Positions 27,227 through 37,741 are shown, counted from the first letter of the stretch. The stretch: DNA of 64,000 nt from Rhizobium sp. EC-SD404 (GCF_902498825.1 NZ_LR701459.1:1594414-1658413); one strand, 5' to 3'. Program-made: numbers and translations. Notes: generated from the letters alone by a model not told the origin.

Positions 27227-27829
27227 ATGGCTTTCGAACTTCCGGACCTGCCGTATGCCTACGACGCGCTGCAGCCCTACATGTCGAAGGAGACGCTCGA
27301 GTATCACCACGACAAGCATCACAATGCTTACGTGACGACGGGCAACAAGCTTCTTGAAGGCTCGGGCCTCGAAGGTCAGAGCCTCGAAGACGTGGTGAAG
27401 GGTTCCTACGGCAAGAACCAGGCGCTCTTCAACAATGCAGGCCAGCACTACAATCACAAGCACTTCTGGAACTGGATGAAGCCGAATGGCGGCGGCAAGA
27501 GCCTGCCCGGCGATCTGCAGAAGGCGATCGACAGCGACCTCGGCGGTTACGACAAGTTCCGTGAGGACTTCATCGCTGCCGGCACCGGCCAGTTCGGCTC
27601 GGGCTGGGCATGGATTGCCGTCAAGAACGGCAAGCTGGAAATCATGAAGACGCCGAACGGCGAAAATCCGCTGGTCCATGGCGCCACGCCGATCCTCGGC
27701 GTCGATGTATGGGAGCATTCCTATTACATCGACTATCGCAACGCGCGGCCGAAGTACCTCGAAGCCTTCGTCGATAATCTCGTGAATTGGGAATATGTCG
27801 ACGAGCTTTATCAGGGCGCGCGTGGCTGA
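27227..27829 (+). CDS. sodB: Superoxide dismutase, Fe type
   Basis: A 200-residue cytosolic enzyme that dismutates superoxide. The metal ligands are all present: His27, His74, Asp160 and His164 (DVWEHSYYIDYRN). The motif QHYNHKHFWNWM and the GQFGSGWAW run favour the Fe/cambialistic type. ATG 27227 has AAAGGAG upstream; the frame's upstream extension has no sequence sense. It is followed by a strong terminator. Confidence 0.96.
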   Translation: MAFELPDLPYAYDALQPYMSKETLEYHHDKHHNAYVTTGNKLLEGSGLEGQSLEDVVKGSYGKNQALFNNAGQHYNHKHFWNWMKPNGGGKSLPGDLQKAIDSDLGGYDKFREDFIAAGTGQFGSGWAWIAVKNGKLEIMKTPNGENPLVHGATPILGVDVWEHSYYIDYRNARPKYLEAFVDNLVNWEYVDELYQGARG

Positions 27830-27860
27830 AGTCACGCCGGTCACACGCTTATGTGATCCA

Positions 27861-27888
27861 AACCCCGGTCATACAGGCCGGGGTTTTT
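27861..27888 (+). terminator. Intrinsic terminator after sodB
   Basis: AACCCCGG (27861-27868) pairs with CCGGGGTT (27878-27885) around a 9-base loop and runs into TTTTT. Confidence 0.9.
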
Positions 27889-27981
27889 GTTGTGTCGTCA
27901 CAACCCCATGACCAAGATGCGGTTGTCACGCAGACCGCGGCCGCACGTGCCAGTTCTCGCAAAAAGCAACGGAGATCGACG

Positions 27982-28437
27982 ATGAAGTCCAGATTAGCCA
28001 TCGCAGCAGCACTGCTTTCCATTTCGGCGGCCCTGATCCATCCCGCACTGTCGCAGGACGGCGTGCCACAGGAAGTTCGTCAGGACCTGATGGATGAAGT
28101 CGGCGACGCGACGGGCGTGATGGGCAACATGGTTCGAGGCCGGACAGACTATGATCCGGCAGCCGTTGCAGCGGCGCTGCAGACGATTTCGGAGAACACG
28201 GCGCTCTTCGTCGACTACTTCCCCGAAGGTTCGGAGCCGGGCTACGAAACCGAGGCGCTTCCGGCCATCTGGGAGAACAAGGCCGATTTCGAGCGGCTCG
28301 CCGAAGAGATGTCGACCAAGGCCGCAGAACTTGCCGCCGCGGTTCCGGCTGACCTTGCCTCGTTCCAGCCAGCCTTCCAGGACTTTACGCGCGGGTGCGG
28401 CGCATGCCACGAAGACTACCGCCAATCTGACGACTAG
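27982..28437 (+). CDS. Class II cytochrome c (c'-like), periplasmic
   Basis: A 151-residue secreted cytochrome. It has a clean signal peptide ending near HPALSQ, a four-helix-bundle-like body, and a C-terminal haem site GCGACHEDYR with Cys139, Cys142 and His143, the placement typical of cytochrome c' and related c556 proteins. ATG 27982 follows GGAG. It lies 74 bases before a di-haem cytochrome gene and probably shares its transcript; together they look like a small periplasmic electron-transfer pair. Confidence 0.9.
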   Translation: MKSRLAIAAALLSISAALIHPALSQDGVPQEVRQDLMDEVGDATGVMGNMVRGRTDYDPAAVAAALQTISENTALFVDYFPEGSEPGYETEALPAIWENKADFERLAEEMSTKAAELAAAVPADLASFQPAFQDFTRGCGACHEDYRQSDD

Positions 28438-28511
28438 CGCCGCACAAGGCGGCACCATCACCGTCGCGCCGGCCTTCGTGCCGGCTCGACGGACAGGAAA
28501 GTGGAAAGAGC

Positions 28512-29417
28512 ATGCTGACACGCATCGTGGTCGCGTTGGTCATTCTGGCAGCAGCCCTGGGCACGACGCTCTGGGCCATTGCCGCGCCGGACAGGCTGCC
28601 TGAGACGGCGTTCGAAGCCTTGGGCGAGCCGGATCTCGCCAATGGCGAGCTGATTTTCAACGCAGGCAACTGCGCCTCATGTCACGGGGCGTCCGAAGAG
28701 AGCGAGGCAGACGACGCAGCTGTCGTTCTGACAGGCGGGCATGCCATCGAAAGCGATTTCGGGACTTTCCACGTTCCGAACATTTCCAGCGGTCCGGAAG
28801 GTATCGGCGACTGGAGCTTCGAGAATTTCGCCAATGCGATGCTGCGCGGCGTGGCGCCCGACGGCAGCAACTACTATCCCGCTTTCCCTTATGCATCCTA
28901 TTCCATGATGGACATCGGCGACGTCAACGACCTTTGGGGCTACCTCCGGACGTTGCCGGCCAGCGACAACGAAGCGCCGCCCCATGAGGTGAGCTTCCCG
29001 TTCAACGTCAATCGCGCGATCGGAATCTGGAAATATCTCTACATGCCGGATGGCGCCTATGTGTCGATCGATCCGAACGACATGGTGCTGCGGCGTGGCC
29101 AATACCTTGTGGAAGCTGTCGGCCATTGCGGTGAATGCCACACGCCGCGCGACATGCTGGGTGGACTGGAAGCTGATCAATGGCTCGCGGGTGCACCCAA
29201 TCCGAGCGGGCAGGGCACCATCCCGAACATCACCCCGGCGGGAAGCGTAGCGGATTGGTCGGCGGACGATCTCGCCTACTTCTTCGAATCGGGCTTCACG
29301 CCCGATTTCGACAGTGTCGGTGGCTCGATGGTTGCCGTCCAGCGCGGGCTCGCCACGCTGCCGGCTTCAGACCGGGAAGCGATCTCCGCTTATCTCAAAG
29401 CCATTCCCGAGCATTGA
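28512..29417 (+). CDS. Di-haem c-type cytochrome
   Basis: A 301-residue membrane-anchored or exported cytochrome. A hydrophobic N-terminal segment (VVALVILAAALGTTLWAIA) is followed by two class I c-type haem sites, CASCH at Cys54 and CGECH at Cys206, each with a later Met-containing loop. The layout resembles cytochrome subunits of periplasmic alcohol/aldehyde or thiosulfate dehydrogenases, but no such catalytic gene is next to it. It follows the c'-like cytochrome and likely accepts electrons in the same chain. Confidence 0.88.
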   Translation: MLTRIVVALVILAAALGTTLWAIAAPDRLPETAFEALGEPDLANGELIFNAGNCASCHGASEESEADDAAVVLTGGHAIESDFGTFHVPNISSGPEGIGDWSFENFANAMLRGVAPDGSNYYPAFPYASYSMMDIGDVNDLWGYLRTLPASDNEAPPHEVSFPFNVNRAIGIWKYLYMPDGAYVSIDPNDMVLRRGQYLVEAVGHCGECHTPRDMLGGLEADQWLAGAPNPSGQGTIPNITPAGSVADWSADDLAYFFESGFTPDFDSVGGSMVAVQRGLATLPASDREAISAYLKAIPEH

Positions 29418-29444
29418 TGCCGAGCCGGCCGCATCCTTGTGCGG

Positions 29445-29789
29445 TCAGGCCGTATAGGAGCGGCACCACCGGTTGAACACGATGTGGGCGGAACTCTGGG
29501 CTGCATAGAGCCAGGCCTCGCATTCGGCTTCGGTGCGGAAGCAATGCGCGTCGGTATATTGGCTGATGCCGTCGTCCCCCGTGAACGCGCTCTCTTGAGC
29601 ACCTCGCACGAAGCCCTGCCAGTAACTGCCGCCCTGTTGCTGCAGAACGTTGCAGTTGGCGCCGGATGGGCCGCCGAAAAACCCTTGGGCGGCTGCCTGG
29701 GGAAGGGGCACAGCCGCCATCGAGGCGGCCGCAAGGCCAAGAATGGCCAGCGCCACGCGCGCGGTCTTCCACATGCGATGATCAATCAT
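29445..29789 (-). CDS. Small secreted protein of unknown function, Cys-containing
   Basis: A 114-residue protein. The ATG at 29789 has GAGGAG upstream and gives a signal peptide (KTARVALAILGLAAASMAAVP) with a cleavage region near AAAQG. The mature part has four Cys, in CNVLQQQGG, HCFRTEAECEAWLY and NRWCRSY, likely in two disulfides. I do not recognise the family. It is convergent with the di-haem cytochrome gene. Confidence 0.75.
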   Translation of the reverse strand: MIDHRMWKTARVALAILGLAAASMAAVPLPQAAAQGFFGGPSGANCNVLQQQGGSYWQGFVRGAQESAFTGDDGISQYTDAHCFRTEAECEAWLYAAQSSAHIVFNRWCRSYTA

Positions 29790-29892
29790 CGGATCTCTCC
29801 TCTGGGTCCTGCGCACTCCAGCCTTCTATATGGCGGAGCAGACGGAACAGGGAAATGGGTCGTCACGGCGATGTGACCGCGACGCACCCCGT

Positions 29893-31989
29893 TCAGGCGG
29901 CCTTGCCGACGACCTTGAGCGCGAACGCATATTCATGCGCGATCTCTTCGAGCCGCTGGAAGCGACCGGATGCGCCGGCATGCCCCGCATCCATATTCGT
30001 CTTGAAAAGGATCGGGCCACCGCCGGTCATCGTCTCGCGCATGCGGGCGACCCATTTGGCCGGCTCCCAATAGGTGACGCGCGGATCGGTCAGTCCGGCG
30101 ATCGCAAAGATCGGCGGATAGGTCGTCGCCGTCACGTTCTCGTAGGGCGCATAGGAGGCGATCAGATCATAGGCGTCCTTGGATGCGATCGGGTTGCCCC
30201 ATTCGGGCCATTCCGGCGGGGTGAGCGGCAGGGTGTCGTCGAGCATCGTGTTCAGCACATCGACGAATGGCACGGCCGCGATGATGCCGCCGAACTTCTC
30301 CGGCGCCATGTTGACGACAGCGCCCATCAGCATGCCGCCGGCCGACCCGCCCTGCGCGACGATCTTCGAGTGGCTGGTGAACCCATCCGCGACGAGATGA
30401 TCTGCCGCTGCGATGAAATCGGTGAAGGTGTTGAGCTTATGCTCGCGCCGGCCCTTGTCGTACCAACCGAAGCCCTTGTCCTTGCCGCCGCGGATATGGG
30501 CGATCGCGTAGACGAAGCCGCGGTCGACCAGCGACAGGCAGTTCGTGTTGAAGGACGCAGGAATGGTGATGCCGTAGGAGCCGTAGCCGTAGAGAAGGCA
30601 CGGCGCACTGCCATCGAGCGGCGTATCCTTGTGATAGATCAGGCTGACCGGGACCGTTTCCCCATCGGCCGCAGGCGCCATGACGCGGCGCGTCACATAG
30701 TCGTCCGGGTTGTGGCCGGACGGGACTTCCTGTGTCTTCAATAACGTCCGCTCACGCGTGCGCATGTCGTAATCAAAGAGCTGCGACGGCGTCGTCATGG
30801 ACGAATAGCTGAAGCGGATGATGTCGGTGTCGTATTCGAGCGAGCCTTGCAGGCCGAGCGAATAGGCCTCCTCGTCGAAGGCGATCGCGTGCTCCTCGCC
30901 GGTCTCACGGTCGCGCACGATGATGCGGGGCAGCGAGTTTTCCCGCTCCAGCCAGACGAGAAAACGGGAAAACGCCATATGCGCAAGGATGAGCCGGCCC
31001 GGCTTGTGGCCGACCACTTCACGCCAGTTGGCGCGTTCCGGCTGATGGACCGGCGCCTCGACGATCTTGAAATCCTCGGCCCCATCCGCGTTTGTGAGAA
31101 TGAAGAAAACATCGCCACCTTCGGTAAGGTCGTATTCGATGCCGGTTTCGCGCGGCGCGACGAGCTTCGGCTCGGCAAACGGATCGTTGGCCGGTAAGAG
31201 GCGGAATTCCGACGTCTCGTGGTCGTGGATGTCGATGAAAATGAAATCGTCGAGGCGCGAGCCTCCGACGCCCATGAAGAAGCCCGTATCGGTCTCCTCG
31301 TAGATCAGGCGATCGTCAGCGACTGGCGTACCGAGGCGATGGAAGAAGATCTTTGAAGGACGATGGTTTTCGTCAAGCCGCGTGTAGAAGAAGCCCGAGC
31401 CATCGGCGCACCAGGAGCCACCGCCGCCGGTGTTCTCGACGATGTCTTCGAGATCCTGCCCCGAGGCGAGATCGCGCACCTTGACGGTGTAGAACTCCGA
31501 GCCCTTGTCGTCGTAGCCCCAGATGGTGCGGGAATGGTCTGGGCTGTGGCTTGATCCGGCAAGGCGGAAATAGTCCCGTCCTTGCGCCTCCGCGTCGCCG
31601 TCGAGAATGATTTCCCGGCCGCTTCCGTCGCGCGCTTCACGAAAATACCGCGGTTGCTCGCCGCCCGTCACGAATTCGGTACCGTAAGCAAAGGCGCCGT
31701 CCGGCGACGGCACGGAGGAATCGTCCTCCTTGATCCGCGCCTTCATTTCCTTGAACAGCTCGTCGCGAAGCACCGCTGTGTCGGCGAGAGCTGCGCGCTG
31801 GTAGGCGTTTTCGGCCTCCAGATGCTGCCGAATCTCAGGCTCCAGCGTCTCGGGGCGCTTGAACATCTCCTGCCAGTTGGCGGTTCTCAGCCACGCATAA
31901 TCATCGGTTCGGGTCACGCCATGGCGCGTATCCGAAATCGGACGTCGTTCCGCGCGAGGGGCTTGTGGAAGATCCTTAAAGGCGGTCAA
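29893..31989 (-). CDS. ptrB: Oligopeptidase B (prolyl oligopeptidase family, S9A)
   Basis: A 698-residue serine peptidase that cuts short peptides after basic residues. An N-terminal beta-propeller is followed by the catalytic alpha/beta-hydrolase domain with Ser549 in QGGSAGG, an Asp in GLTDPRVTYWEP and a C-terminal His in DAGHAGASGR. GYGSYGI and YAIAHIRGG are typical. I chose TTG 31989 because AGGAG lies eight bases before it; the frame also opens at a TTG at 32043 without such a site. Homology begins at about this start. Confidence 0.93.
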   Translation of the reverse strand: MTAFKDLPQAPRAERRPISDTRHGVTRTDDYAWLRTANWQEMFKRPETLEPEIRQHLEAENAYQRAALADTAVLRDELFKEMKARIKEDDSSVPSPDGAFAYGTEFVTGGEQPRYFREARDGSGREIILDGDAEAQGRDYFRLAGSSHSPDHSRTIWGYDDKGSEFYTVKVRDLASGQDLEDIVENTGGGGSWCADGSGFFYTRLDENHRPSKIFFHRLGTPVADDRLIYEETDTGFFMGVGGSRLDDFIFIDIHDHETSEFRLLPANDPFAEPKLVAPRETGIEYDLTEGGDVFFILTNADGAEDFKIVEAPVHQPERANWREVVGHKPGRLILAHMAFSRFLVWLERENSLPRIIVRDRETGEEHAIAFDEEAYSLGLQGSLEYDTDIIRFSYSSMTTPSQLFDYDMRTRERTLLKTQEVPSGHNPDDYVTRRVMAPAADGETVPVSLIYHKDTPLDGSAPCLLYGYGSYGITIPASFNTNCLSLVDRGFVYAIAHIRGGKDKGFGWYDKGRREHKLNTFTDFIAAADHLVADGFTSHSKIVAQGGSAGGMLMGAVVNMAPEKFGGIIAAVPFVDVLNTMLDDTLPLTPPEWPEWGNPIASKDAYDLIASYAPYENVTATTYPPIFAIAGLTDPRVTYWEPAKWVARMRETMTGGGPILFKTNMDAGHAGASGRFQRLEEIAHEYAFALKVVGKAA

Positions 31990-32155
31990 TTCAATTACTC
32001 CTGCTGAAGCAGTCCTGTTAGGATTGGAAAAGCGTTTGCGCAACGACCGGAGATGAACCCGAGATGAACAGCTCCATCAGCGAAGGTTCAGCGCGCCGCA
32101 TCGACAGTGGTGGCGCTGGCATGCGATTCCGATCGAGCAACGAGGGGTAGGACAG

Positions 32156-32329
32156 ATGCGCTGGATTTTCGTCTCGGTTTGGCTCGGCGGATTGATCGCG
32201 GCTGTTCTCGCCGTTGCGGCTGTTCCGGACCGGACAAGTTCCGGCGTCGTCGATATCCAGCGATTGTCGCCAAACAGTCCGGAACACACCAGGCTCGAAA
32301 GGGATGGTGAGCGTACGTTCTGGCGCTAG
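32156..32329 (+). CDS. 57-residue single-span membrane or exported protein
   Basis: A short frame from ATG 32156 with a GGGGTAGGA tract upstream. Residues 3-23 are a strong hydrophobic helix (WIFVSVWLGGLIAAVLAVAA), followed by a polar tail ending RLERDGERTFWR. No family is recognised. It occupies the only gap between the divergent oligopeptidase gene and the convergent msrB, and its codon use is like that of its neighbours. Translation is likely but unproven. Confidence 0.55.
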   Translation: MRWIFVSVWLGGLIAAVLAVAAVPDRTSSGVVDIQRLSPNSPEHTRLERDGERTFWR

Positions 32330-32335
32330 CGCCCG

Positions 32336-32749
32336 TCAGGCCTTGTCGGGATCGAACGTCATCGCCACGCCATTCATGCAATAGCGCAGGCCCGTCGGGC
32401 GCGGCCCGTCCGGGAAGACGTGTCCAAGATGCGCATCGCAGTCGGCACACCGGATCTCGGTTCTCGTCATGAACCACGACCGGTCCTTGTGCTCGCTTAC
32501 CGCTTCGGGCTCGACAGGCTCGTAGAAGCTCGGCCAGCCGGTACCCGATTCGAATTTCGTCTCCGACCGGAACAGCGGCTTGTCGCAACAGATGCAGCGG
32601 TACATGCCCGGAGCCTTCTGATCCCAGTTCGGACCCGTAAAGGCGCGCTCGGTTCCATGCTTGCGCGTGACCTGGAATTGCTCGGGCGTCAGCTGCTCCC
32701 GCCATTGTTCTTCGGACTTTTCGACTTTCAATGTCTTGGTGTCGCTCAT
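32336..32749 (-). CDS. msrB: Peptide-methionine (R)-S-oxide reductase MsrB
   Basis: A 137-residue repair enzyme that reduces methionine R-sulfoxide. The catalytic Cys124 is in RYCMNG, and two CxxC pairs (CICC, CADC) form the zinc site. [11 protein letters not shown] and [10 protein letters not shown] are diagnostic. Translation starts at ATG 32749; its ribosome site is weak. It is divergent from the Mrp antiporter operon. Confidence 0.96.
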   Translation of the reverse strand: MSDTKTLKVEKSEEQWREQLTPEQFQVTRKHGTERAFTGPNWDQKAPGMYRCICCDKPLFRSETKFESGTGWPSFYEPVEPEAVSEHKDRSWFMTRTEIRCADCDAHLGHVFPDGPRPTGLRYCMNGVAMTFDPDKA

Positions 32750-32980
32750 GTGATGACCATTTGCTTGCGTCGGTGCTCTTCTGATGACAGGTAGTGATCC
32801 GACGCCGCAAGACAATGTCCGCGCGTTTGCAGACCGCGTCGACCGACTAATGTCTACTGTTGTCAACAATGCCGATCATGCACTTGCATGAGTTGGCGCC
32901 TCAAATTAAGTAGGCCCGCACGTTTTCGCCGCAATCCTTGCGGCGGCATTCCTGCACGATAACAAGGTTCGGGAGAGACC

Positions 32981-35356
32981 ATGGGTGCCGAAGGGGCAGG
33001 CACAACGCTGGTGATGATGCTGCTGCCGTTCATCGCAGCGCTTTTCGCACCTTTGCTGGTGGGTCGACTGCAGCAGAATGCCGCCTGGGTTTTGGCAGCC
33101 GCACCTGCCGCGATTTTCATCTACATGCTGGCGCATCTCGGAGCTGTGAGCGAAGGCGCGACGATCTCTGGCGGTTTTGCCTGGATTCCAAGCATTGGCG
33201 TCGATTTTTCCTGGTACATCGATGGATTGTCGCTCACCTTCGCGCTGCTGATCACCGGCATCGGCACGCTGATCGTCATTTATTCGGGCGGCTATCTGAA
33301 GGGTCATCCGCAGCTCGGACGCTTCCTGTCGTTTATTCTCCTCTTCATGGGAGCGATGCTGGGCCTTGTCCTGTCGGACAACTTCCTCACGCTGTTTGTG
33401 TATTGGGAGCTGACGTCGATCACGTCCTTCCTGCTGATCGGCTTCGATCACACCCGTGAAGCTTCACGCCGCGCTGCTCTGCAGGCGCTGATCGTGACCG
33501 GCGGAGGCGGGCTCCTGCTTTTGGCCGGCTTGCTTCTCGTCTGGAACGTCACCGGCATCGGATCCATGTCGGAACTGCTCGCTTCCGGCGACGTCATGCG
33601 GGACAGCCCGTACTATCTGGCGGCGCTGATTCTCGTGCTTGGTGGCGCATTTACGAAATCGGCGCAATTTCCGCTGCATTTCTGGCTGCCGAACGCCATG
33701 GAGGCGCCGACGCCCGTTTCGGCCTATCTGCATTCGGCAACGATGGTGAAGGCCGGCGTATACCTGCTGATGCGGCTCAATCCCGCATTCGGTGACACGG
33801 CAGCGTGGGAAACGATCCTGCCCGTCTTCGGTGGCACGACACTGATCGTCGGCACGCTGCTGGCCGTGCGGCAGACCGATCTGAAGCTGATGCTCGCCTA
33901 CACGACGGTGTCCTCATTGGGTTTGCTGGTGATGCTGACCGGCTTCGGCGGCGAGCACGCGATCGAGGCGGCCGTGCTCTATCTCGTGGCGCACTCGCTG
34001 TTCAAAGGCTGCCTGTTCATGGTGGCCGGCACGATCGACCACGAGGCGGGCACACGCGACGTCACGAAGCTTGGTGGCCTGCGCACCGCAATGCCCATCA
34101 CCTTTGCAGCCGCGCTCGCGGCAGCGATTTCGATGGCTGGCTTGCCGCCATTTTTCGGATTTCTGGCCAAGGAAGAAATCTATTACGCGCTTTGGGACAC
34201 GAACTCCTGGGCACTGGCTTTCACGCTGGTCGCGATCGTCGGCAATGCGCTGATGCTGGTCATCGGCTTTGCCGTTGCCTTGAAGCCGTTTATCGGCACG
34301 CCGGTGCAGACGCCCAAGCACGCGCATGAAGGGCCGATGATGTTGTGGCTCGGTCCGGTGGTGCTTGCCTCGGCCGGTCTTCTGGCTGCGCTCTTGTCGG
34401 TCTTCTTCCACGCCCGTATCTCGACGCCGATGGCCTCCGCCGTTGCCGGGGAGGCGACGCCGGTTTCTATTTCCCTGATCCCTTCGATCGGCATGCCGCT
34501 TCTGTTGTCGATCGTCACCGTCGCGGTGGGGATCGGCGCCTATCTCGCGGTCGACAGGCTGCGGGCCGTCATAGCCAGCGCTCTCGCGGCCATCGGGTGG
34601 GGACCGGACCGTGGCTTCGACCAATTCATGCGCGGCCTCGTCCGCTTCTCGTTTCGCGTGACGGCGCTTCTGCAGCCCGGACGGCTCGACTTCTACGTGA
34701 AGGTGACGTTCGTCTTCATCGCGCTCGCACTTCTCGTGCCGATGGTGATGTTCGACGAGTTGCCGCAATGGCCGACCTGGCCGAGCGACGCGCGCTTCCA
34801 CGAACTGGCCATCATCGGTATCGGCATTCTCGGTCTTTTCGCTGTGTTGGTCGCCAAGGACCGGGTGACGGCGATCGTCTCCCTCGGGATCCAGGGATTT
34901 GCGGTTGCGCTGATCTTCATGCTTTTCGGCGCCCCGGATCTCTCCTTCACCCAGTTCATGGTCGAGACCTTGTCGGTCGTGATTCTGGCCCTGGTGATGA
35001 CGCGGCTCCGGCTGAATGCCTCCGACTACCGCCCGACCGGCGAACGCATCGTCGGCGGTGCGATCGCGATCGCGGGCGGACTGGCTTTTACGCTGTATCT
35101 GCTGAAGGTCACGCAGGGCACGCTCGATATGCGGCTGACGGAGTTCTTCAACGAATTCTCGCGCCCGGTCGCACACGGCGCCAACATCGTGAACGTGATT
35201 CTGGTCGACTTCCGCGGCACGGATACGCTGGGCGAAATCGCGGTGGTGACGATCGCGGGTCTTGCCATCCTGGCGCTGCTGCGCGTGCGCACGCGCCGCC
35301 GGCCGCGGCCGGTGAACACGCCGATCGCACCCCGCACGGCCGAAGGCGAGGCGTGA
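32981..35356 (+). CDS. mnhA: Mrp-type Na+/H+ antiporter subunit A
   Basis: A 791-residue multi-span protein, first of the seven-gene Mrp/Mnh/Pha operon. The antiporter exchanges cytoplasmic Na+ (K+ in some rhizobia) for protons and protects against alkali and salt. It has the NuoL-like core with [15 protein letters not shown], a Lys and Glu pair in the helices ([28 protein letters not shown]), and a C-terminal extension that matches the MbhD/MbhE-like region of MrpA. GGGAGA precedes ATG 32981. Subunits A and B are separate here, not fused. Confidence 0.95.
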   Translation: MGAEGAGTTLVMMLLPFIAALFAPLLVGRLQQNAAWVLAAAPAAIFIYMLAHLGAVSEGATISGGFAWIPSIGVDFSWYIDGLSLTFALLITGIGTLIVIYSGGYLKGHPQLGRFLSFILLFMGAMLGLVLSDNFLTLFVYWELTSITSFLLIGFDHTREASRRAALQALIVTGGGGLLLLAGLLLVWNVTGIGSMSELLASGDVMRDSPYYLAALILVLGGAFTKSAQFPLHFWLPNAMEAPTPVSAYLHSATMVKAGVYLLMRLNPAFGDTAAWETILPVFGGTTLIVGTLLAVRQTDLKLMLAYTTVSSLGLLVMLTGFGGEHAIEAAVLYLVAHSLFKGCLFMVAGTIDHEAGTRDVTKLGGLRTAMPITFAAALAAAISMAGLPPFFGFLAKEEIYYALWDTNSWALAFTLVAIVGNALMLVIGFAVALKPFIGTPVQTPKHAHEGPMMLWLGPVVLASAGLLAALLSVFFHARISTPMASAVAGEATPVSISLIPSIGMPLLLSIVTVAVGIGAYLAVDRLRAVIASALAAIGWGPDRGFDQFMRGLVRFSFRVTALLQPGRLDFYVKVTFVFIALALLVPMVMFDELPQWPTWPSDARFHELAIIGIGILGLFAVLVAKDRVTAIVSLGIQGFAVALIFMLFGAPDLSFTQFMVETLSVVILALVMTRLRLNASDYRPTGERIVGGAIAIAGGLAFTLYLLKVTQGTLDMRLTEFFNEFSRPVAHGANIVNVILVDFRGTDTLGEIAVVTIAGLAILALLRVRTRRRPRPVNTPIAPRTAEGEA

Positions 35357-35357
35357 C

Positions 35358-35777
35358 ATGCGCACACTGATCTTCCGAACTGTCGCGCCTTACCTGGCCA
35401 CGCTCATGATCGTCTTTTCGATCTTCGTGCTCCTACGCGGCCATAACGAACCCGGCGGCGGCTTCATCGGCGGCCTGATTGCCGCCTCTGCCCTCGCGAT
35501 TTACGGCATCGCTTCGGGCGTGGCGCCGGTTCGCCGCGCGATCCACTTTCACCCGATGAACATTGCCGCCTTCGGCGTTGTGCTCGGCGCGGCCGCCGGT
35601 TTCGTCTCGATTTTCGTCGGGGTGCCGTTCATGACCGGCCTCTGGATTTACCCGGTCTTCTTCGGCGTTGAAATTCCGTTGTCCACGGTCCTGTTCTTCG
35701 ACATCGGCGTTTATTTTGCGGTTGTCGGCACGATCGGTTCGATTGCTCTCGCTCTGGAAGAAAGGGACGAGATCTGA
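35358..35777 (+). CDS. mnhB: Mrp-type Na+/H+ antiporter subunit B
   Basis: A 139-residue protein with four membrane helices. [14 protein letters not shown] is the conserved MrpB motif. It begins one base after the stop of mnhA and its stop overlaps the start of mnhC (TGATG), so the genes are translationally coupled. Confidence 0.94.
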   Translation: MRTLIFRTVAPYLATLMIVFSIFVLLRGHNEPGGGFIGGLIAASALAIYGIASGVAPVRRAIHFHPMNIAAFGVVLGAAAGFVSIFVGVPFMTGLWIYPVFFGVEIPLSTVLFFDIGVYFAVVGTIGSIALALEERDEI

Positions 35778-36154
35778 TGGAACCGGTTCTCGCGATTTTC
35801 GTCGGACTGCTGTTCGCGACCGCCATCTACCTGATGACGTCGCGCCACACGATCCGCATTCTGATGGGCGTAGCGGTGCTCGGCAACGGCGTGAACCTCC
35901 TGATTTTCACGTCAGGCCGGCTGACGCGGGACGTGCCGCCGATCATTCCCGCCGGCCTCGACGCGCCGTTGATTCCGATCGCCAATCCGCTTCCGCAAGC
36001 GCTGATCTTGACGGCGATCGTCATCTCATTCTCGTTTTTCGCCTTTCTGCTGGTGCTGGGCTTTCGCGCATACCAGGAACTGGGCACCGACGATTCCCGC
36101 GACATGCGTCTGGCCGAACCCGCGGACGACCCGTTGCCGCCGCTGGGCTACTAG
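35777..36154 (+). CDS. mnhC: Mrp-type Na+/H+ antiporter subunit C
   Basis: A 125-residue NuoK-like subunit with three helices. GVAVLGNGVNLLIFTSGR is the conserved MrpC segment, and the PLPQALILTAIVIS motif follows. The C-terminal tail is acidic. It starts in the TGATG overlap with mnhB and is 18 bases before mnhD. Confidence 0.94.
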   Translation: MEPVLAIFVGLLFATAIYLMTSRHTIRILMGVAVLGNGVNLLIFTSGRLTRDVPPIIPAGLDAPLIPIANPLPQALILTAIVISFSFFAFLLVLGFRAYQELGTDDSRDMRLAEPADDPLPPLGY

Positions 36155-36172
36155 CAAGGACGACTGATCAAG

Positions 36173-37741
36173 ATGGCCGGACCTTCCGAGGTAGCAATCG
36201 ATTATTCCCGCGCATTCGTGATGGAAGCGCCGGCGCTGGCCGACTGGCTGGTTATCGCGCCGGTGCCGTACTGTCTGATTGCCGGTGCCCTGCTGATGAT
36301 GGTGCGCAAGAACGCCAAGCTGCAGGCCAAGGCTGCGATCATCGGACTGATCGGCCTGTTCGTGATGTGTGCCGCATTGCTGGCGCATGTGCTGGACAAC
36401 GGGCCGGTGACCATGACCATGGGACGCTGGCTGCCGCCGTTCGGCATTTCGTTCACTGTCGATGTCTTGGGCGCAATCCTCGCGGTCACGGCTTCGATCG
36501 TGGCGGTCGCCTGCGCGATCTACGCCGCCGAAGATGTAGACACGACCGGCCGCCGCTACGGCTTCTTCTCGTTCCTGTTCCTGATGATGGCCGGCGTGAT
36601 CGGCGCCTTCGTCACCGGCGACATCTTCAACCTCTATGTCTGGTTCGAGGTTCTGCTGATCGCTTCGTTCGGTCTGCAGGTGCTGGGGTCGGACGATCGC
36701 CAGATGGATGGCGCCACGAAATACGCCTTCTTGAACCTGATCGCGACGACCATGTTCCTGGTCGCGACCGGCTACCTCTACGGTGTCTTCGGCACGCTCA
36801 ACATGGCCGATATCGCCCTGCAGGCGCGCGACGTCGACGACGCTCGGCCGCTTTATACGCTCGCGGCGCTCTACTTGTTCGCGTTTGGCATGAAGGCGGC
36901 TGCTTTTCCGGTGAGCTTCTGGCTTCCGGCGTCCTACCACACTCCGAAAGTCGTCGTGTCCGCGCTCTTTGCCGGCCTGCTGACGAAGGTCGGCATTTAT
37001 GCGCTGGCGCGCACGTTGCTGATGCTGTTCCCCGAGCAGCGCGACGCGTTTGCAGACGTGATCGCCTGGGCCGCGATACTGACGATGCTGCTGGGCGCGT
37101 TCGGCGCGCTCGCACAGACCGACTATCTGCGCCTGCTCGGCTATCTGGTCGTCTCCGGGATCGGCATTATGCTGGCAGGGATTGCGGTTGCTACCGCCGA
37201 GGCGGTGTCTGCAGCGATCTTCTATGCGCTTCACTCGATGGTCGTCATGACGGCGCTCTACGTGGCATCGGGCGTCGCGGCCCGCATCGGCAAATCCTTC
37301 TCGATGAATGAGCTTGGCGGCCTTTACCGAAGCAACGTGCTCTTTGCAGCGATGTCGCTGATCCTGTTTTTCTCCGTCTCCGGCTTGCCGCCCTTCAGCG
37401 GCTTCTGGCCGAAGGCCATGCTGGTACGGGCGTCGCTGGACACCGGGGCGAGCGGTCTTGCGACGATCATTCTTCTGACCGGCTTCCTGACGACCATTGC
37501 CGTCGGCCGCGTTTGGGCTCACGCCTATTGGAAGCCGGTATCCGAAAACGCAGGCGTGCCGGGATCGACGCACATCAAGATGACGTCGCTCCTGCCGCTT
37601 TTCGGTCTCGTCGCCCTGACGGTCGGCTTCGGTTTGTTTCCCGAGACGCTTCTGCAACTGAGCGACAGTGCGGCAGCCGGTCTGCTTGATCCGACGGACT
37701 ACATCCAATCGGTCTTTCCTGCGGAAGGAGCCGTGAATTGA
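36173..37741 (+). CDS. mnhD: Mrp-type Na+/H+ antiporter subunit D
   Basis: A 522-residue NuoN/M-like antiporter subunit with about 14 helices. It has YVWFEVLLIASFGL with the key Glu, and FGMKAAAFPVSFWLPASYHTP with the key Lys, which relay protons in this superfamily. Its stop overlaps the mnhE TTG start (TTGA). Confidence 0.95.
   Translation: MAGPSEVAIDYSRAFVMEAPALADWLVIAPVPYCLIAGALLMMVRKNAKLQAKAAIIGLIGLFVMCAALLAHVLDNGPVTMTMGRWLPPFGISFTVDVLGAILAVTASIVAVACAIYAAEDVDTTGRRYGFFSFLFLMMAGVIGAFVTGDIFNLYVWFEVLLIASFGLQVLGSDDRQMDGATKYAFLNLIATTMFLVATGYLYGVFGTLNMADIALQARDVDDARPLYTLAALYLFAFGMKAAAFPVSFWLPASYHTPKVVVSALFAGLLTKVGIYALARTLLMLFPEQRDAFADVIAWAAILTMLLGAFGALAQTDYLRLLGYLVVSGIGIMLAGIAVATAEAVSAAIFYALHSMVVMTALYVASGVAARIGKSFSMNELGGLYRSNVLFAAMSLILFFSVSGLPPFSGFWPKAMLVRASLDTGASGLATIILLTGFLTTIAVGRVWAHAYWKPVSENAGVPGSTHIKMTSLLPLFGLVALTVGFGLFPETLLQLSDSAAAGLLDPTDYIQSVFPAEGAVN

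Noticed and set aside
33914..35365. A 483-codon minus-strand frame opposite mnhA
   Set aside because: Same reason: opposite strand of a clear antiporter gene, composition-driven.
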